A stretch of 64,000 bases of DNA from Aporrectodea caliginosa (Eukaryota > Annelida > Clitellata > Crassiclitellata > Lumbricidae): NCBI GenBank assembly GCA_020284085.1, contig JACEVL010000062.1, positions 2,855,610 to 2,919,609 of the forward strand. The letters run 5' to 3'. The notes under the pieces were generated by a model. It was given only the letters and a program-made list of their open reading frames with translations, did no database searches and was not told the DNA's origin. Position numbers and translations under genes: made by a program. Below are positions 62,401 through 64,000 of the stretch, piece after piece. Positions within the stretch are counted from its first letter, which is position 1. The number at the start of each line of letters is the position of its first letter.

Positions 62401-63935
62401 AGTTGTACATGCTCTTCAAATGCTTGTACTCTTATTTGTGATGCATGTTGAGTACTTGAAACCCTGCTTTTAAACTTTTGAAGTCAGAGCATGGCGTTGC
62501 TTGTAAATTTAATCTTGCTAATGCTGTTGTTATGATTACAAGTTGTTATTAATTGAACATGTGAAATATAATAGGCTGTACGGTACCATAGTTGCTTCTC
62601 TGAGATACAACCAGTACTTCATGGGACTCAGTCTTTCATCAATCAAGCTTGTAAGTATCATGACTTCTGATCTTGCATTGCCCAGCTAACAATAGTAATC
62701 TTTCTAAATTTTTATACATTCGTTGTACCAGATAGCGGTCCATCTGTTTGAGAACCAATAAACGAATATAATAGTAATAATCTTGAAAGTAATATGTGTT
62801 GTCAGCAGCTCTACCAATATATGGCTTACAATCAGGCACATGTAAGAGAATTGAGCCCATCATGATTTCTCCCGTGTCATAGAAAGTCATTTGTGAACAA
62901 TGTTCCCTTGCTTGCATGAACTACTTCATTCGATTGTGCTTAGTATAATTATATTTTCCATTTACCTCAATTTGCATTTAGATAGCCTTGTGTGCAACAC
63001 GTTTAAAAGGTTAAGAAAAGGTGCTGTATTGTGTCTTGATACACACAGGCATGCATTCATGTAAACATACATACATATATACAACATAATCTTCATGCAT
63101 ACATATATTCATACAGTGGTGTAATGAATGGTTTCAGTGCCCAGGGGCAAGGATTGATGACTGTGCCCCTTTTTAATCTTCTTGTTGACTTTTAATCGTT
63201 CTTGTCATAGTACTGTGTACCACTGAAAGTTAATTTTGCACCCCCCTTGTGCTGTGCCCGGGGGCGGTTGCCCCCTCTGGCCACCCCCTTCATTACGCCA
63301 CTGTATACATATGTTCATACATACATAGTACATAAAGTTAAACATTGTATTTTGGATCAAGAGCCAAATCATCTATAGCACATTGTTGCTATCAATAACA
63401 TTGCAGATGTTATTCTGAATGTGTTTGTTGTTTAGGGATCGGATTGTTTGCAGGAAGTCCTGGAACTCATGAAGGTCAATTCTACCATCAAAGACTTGTC
63501 TCTCAGCACCACTGGAATCAAACAGTCAGTTGCTGTCAATCAGTCAGTCAGTCGGCCAGCCAGCCAGTTTATTGATAAAGGAAAACCAGAAGTTTTCATG
63601 TTTAATTAGTCTGTCGTTCGTCAGATTAAGCAGTAATTCAGTTCATCATCTGGAATTGTGCCATGAAGGCAGTGTACAGTTGATATTAATTGTGATGTAT
63701 GTTCATCTTTGGCAGCAAGTAAGCAATCTGTGAGAAAACTAGATTGGGAAGTTTGCAGTCATGATCTGGAAACGACTAAATGGATTATGGGTTTTAGAAC
63801 TAGCGTTTGAAGTTATTGATGTGTGCTGTGTTTGCTTCAGGGATTTCGTCCAGAAATTGATGACTACTTTGTTGACAAACAAATACCTGGCTCTGTCTAC
63901 ACTTGACCTGTCTGGAAATGTATTAGATGACAAAG
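48466..63935 (+). CDS. CARMIL: CARMIL/LRRC16-family actin capping-protein regulator, 5' part
   Basis: CARMIL proteins bind capping protein and uncap actin filaments at membranes. Ten exons are visible: 48466-48490, 52352-52449, 52876-52926, 55922-55981, 56549-56679, 56947-57112, 60471-60544, 62575-62650, 63436-63524 and 63841-63935, giving 288 codons and an open phase-1 end; the gene continues beyond the window. Exons 1-5 give the N-terminal PH-like domain (LLTNYRFHLLPLKTPLRLE, then SFNLLEISAV). Exon 6 gives the linker CGNFSGAYAFICDRM. Exon 7 has the family signature DVDTIYHAHETVELTLSDFE. Exons 8-10 open the leucine-rich repeats (STLDLSGNVLDDKG). The ATG at 48466 has a purine at -3 and G at +4. 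All junctions are GT-AG; the exon 5 donor (gttggt) is unusual but is the only one keeping frame. The paralogue (1, 2 or 3) cannot be told. Confidence 0.92.
48900..49035. repeat. Telomere-like CCCTAACC-containing tandem repeat
   Basis: In CARMIL intron 1. A unit of about 36 bp, cgacactcacgaggcctagc plus ctgaaccctaac, is repeated three to four times. It contains CCCTAAC words, the complement of TTAGGG. The inverse sequence recurs in the MITE at 49249-49472 and at 33015-33095. Confidence 0.7.
49249..49472. mobile_element. Inverted-repeat MITE, 224 bp, carrying TTAGGG-like repeats
   Basis: The terminal arms (ggcaagcatttacgccattt... and ...actaaatgtttgcca) are inverted over about 40 bp, including tagtatcgtggtgcatgtat and its complement. 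An exact 7-bp flank ggatttc lies at 49242-49248 and 49473-49479. The centre contains gtcggttagggtcagggtta. Superfamily undetermined. Confidence 0.75.
49671..49934. mobile_element. hAT-type MITE, 264 bp
   Basis: An exact 8-bp duplication gcagccac flanks it (49663-49670 and 49935-49942). The imperfect inverted ends are GGGGTCAGCCCGAATCCCC and, inverted from the right, GGGTGCGGGTCGAATCCCC. Subterminal cccgaaa/tttcggg words are repeated several times. Confidence 0.85.
50234..50662. mobile_element. hAT MITE, 429 bp
   Basis: The ends are TAGGGCTG and CAGCCCTA, with an exact 8-bp duplication attttctc at 50226-50233 and 50663-50670. The arms are dense in attaatcgattaat palindromes. In CARMIL intron 1. 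Confidence 0.92.
52640..52836. repeat. Minisatellite just upstream of CARMIL exon 3
   Basis: Tandem copies of gatggt(a/g)atgaa(t)ata-type 12-21 bp units. The array ends about 40 bp before the exon 3 acceptor, so it borders the branch-point region of intron 2. Confidence 0.85.
53260..53850. mobile_element. Possible solo LTR
   Basis: The segment starts tgtagggattgacttctctgg and ends ttgctaaca (TG...CA termini) and has a TATA-like ctataaatatatt word near 53500 followed by gagttcagaccagcagacgg. No target duplication or internal retroelement was found, so this is a weak call. A (GA)n microsatellite lies at 53415-53443. Confidence 0.3.
54139..54379. mobile_element. Inverted-repeat MITE, about 240 bp
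   Basis: The ends acacaatgggggactctgt and acagagtctcccattgtgt are inverted copies with one mismatch over 19 bp. Flanking TA is seen on both sides at slightly different offsets, compatible with a Tc1/mariner-type TA duplication, but this is not firm. In CARMIL intron 3. Confidence 0.65.
54529..55126. mobile_element. hAT element, 598 bp, of aactaaaac repeats
   Basis: The ends TAGTGTTGTTTT and AAAACAACACTA are perfect 12-bp inverted repeats flanked by exact 8-bp duplications cattggac (54521-54528 and 55127-55134). Most of the element is a degenerate run of actaaaac, aacgaaaac and taataataact words. It is inserted at the 5' edge of a LINE fragment. Confidence 0.93.
55135..55335 (+). mobile_element. 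LINE 3' fragment in CARMIL intron 3
   Basis: Decayed coding for the VGPxxWNxLPLELR end of the RT frame (gaccgagtatctggaatggg), then ggccgggagcgcctctgagt and ggggcgctatattaagt, ending in a (gatt)n tail at 55302-55333. It is the cleanest example of the local LINE 3' end with its microsatellite tail. Confidence 0.85.
55997..56043. mobile_element. Decayed TTAA mini element beside CARMIL exon 4
   Basis: Reads ttaacactttaatgacg...catcgttaaagggttag, an imperfect inverted pair similar to the TTAA element at 36011. It begins 16 bp downstream of the exon 4 splice donor (55982). Confidence 0.5.
58652..59516. mobile_element. Internally deleted hAT transposon, 865 bp
   Basis: The ends are CAGGCGCGGATTTAG and, inverted from the right, CAGGAGCGGATCCAG (12 of 15). 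The directly adjacent flanks share aatcc (58647-58651 and 59517-59521); a full 8-bp duplication is not visible. It retains part of a transposase (59071-59256), so it is a deletion derivative of an autonomous element. Located in CARMIL intron 6. Confidence 0.85.
59071..59256 (+). pseudogene. hAT transposase C-terminal (dimerisation) fragment
   Basis: A frame of about 60 codons reads NSSLRFVKSCFRSTMNEDRF, NALILLFVHKDIKLD, INAYARKHPRRM and a stop. This is the C-terminal hAT dimerisation region (LRSTMxxERxxALxLLxxH, ARKHPRR) known from hAT transposases. The catalytic part is missing. Another short frame near 58939-59010 (MSSGPPSKRLKQAVLSF) could be the N-terminal remnant. Confidence 0.8.
60020..60246 (+). 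mobile_element. tRNA-derived SINE with intact A and B boxes
   Basis: The 5' part is tRNA-like: gcgcggtggtttaggggtat (A box) and ggttcgaatcc at 60072-60082 (B box). Then comes tagggaccctgggcaagtcc, and a 3' part tcgggagcgccactgaatgg and aggggcgctataaca. That 3' part matches the 3' end of the local LINE family, followed by an (aatac)n tail. In CARMIL intron 6. Confidence 0.88.
62151..62397. mobile_element. hAT MITE, 247 bp
   Basis: The ends CAGTGCTTTTTTTC and AAAAAAAGCACTG are flanked by exact 8-bp duplications gttagttg (62143-62150 and 62398-62405). A gttccggaaccttttttt motif is repeated at both sides. It sits 177 bp upstream of CARMIL exon 8. Confidence 0.93.
63114..63303. mobile_element. 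hAT MITE, 190 bp
   Basis: The ends CAGTGGTGTAATGAA and TTCATTACGCCACTG are inverted with one mismatch in 15. Flanks tattcata and tatacata agree at 6 of 8. The interior shows the cccagggg/gcccgggggc runs typical of this family. In CARMIL intron 8. Confidence 0.85.
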
Positions 63936-64000
63936 GTAACTCTTATGAGGCTGTGTTTCCAATGGATACTGTACGTTCAAGTTGTCTGCCTGGAATAGTC

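Overview
The window is nuclear DNA from an animal. Its genes are split by GT-AG introns, and it is packed with LINE, SINE and hAT-type repeats and long satellite arrays. The frequent aggccta/taggcctat words and LINE tails ending in ggcgctatataaat suggest a marine invertebrate deuterostome, perhaps an echinoderm. That taxonomic reading is an inference.

Three protein-coding genes were assembled exon by exon from splice sites, reading phase and family resemblance. (1) A complete phosphoacetylglucosamine mutase gene (PGM3/AGM1) on the minus strand, 13793-33761, with 18 exons and 555 codons. (2) A complete Abraxas-family gene on the minus strand, 37306-46530, with 8 exons and 472 codons; it would be a scaffold of the BRCC36 deubiquitinase complexes. 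(3) The 5' part of a CARMIL/LRRC16 gene on the plus strand, 48466 to beyond the window end, with 10 exons and 288 codons visible; it would be a regulator of actin capping protein. The Abraxas and CARMIL start codons face away from each other across 1.94 kb. The three genes belong to unrelated pathways (UDP-GlcNAc synthesis, ubiquitin/DNA-damage signalling, actin dynamics), and nothing suggests they work as a unit.

Layout: 1-2000 unassigned sequence with a CAG tract and a purine-rich tract; 2000-9560 a large satellite (43-bp unit) with older, longer units at its edges, broken by LINE and hAT insertions; 9560-13540 repeats, including a 687-bp inverted-arm element with an AT core; 13541-33761 PGM3, whose intron 9 holds a 22-bp satellite; 33762-37305 intergenic repeats; 37306-46530 Abraxas, whose intron 4 contains a 1.8-kb relative of the inverted-arm element; 46531-48465 the divergent intergenic region; 48466-64000 CARMIL with many MITEs.

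The most unusual structure is the pair of inverted-arm elements at 11179-11865 and 40232-42026. Both have long inverted arms built from repeated GGACA(A/T)T(T/A)(T)CCCC words around an extremely AT-rich core, and both are flanked by perfect 9-10 bp direct repeats. Beyond these, at least eleven hAT-type insertions with readable TIRs and 8-bp target duplications can be delimited to the base.
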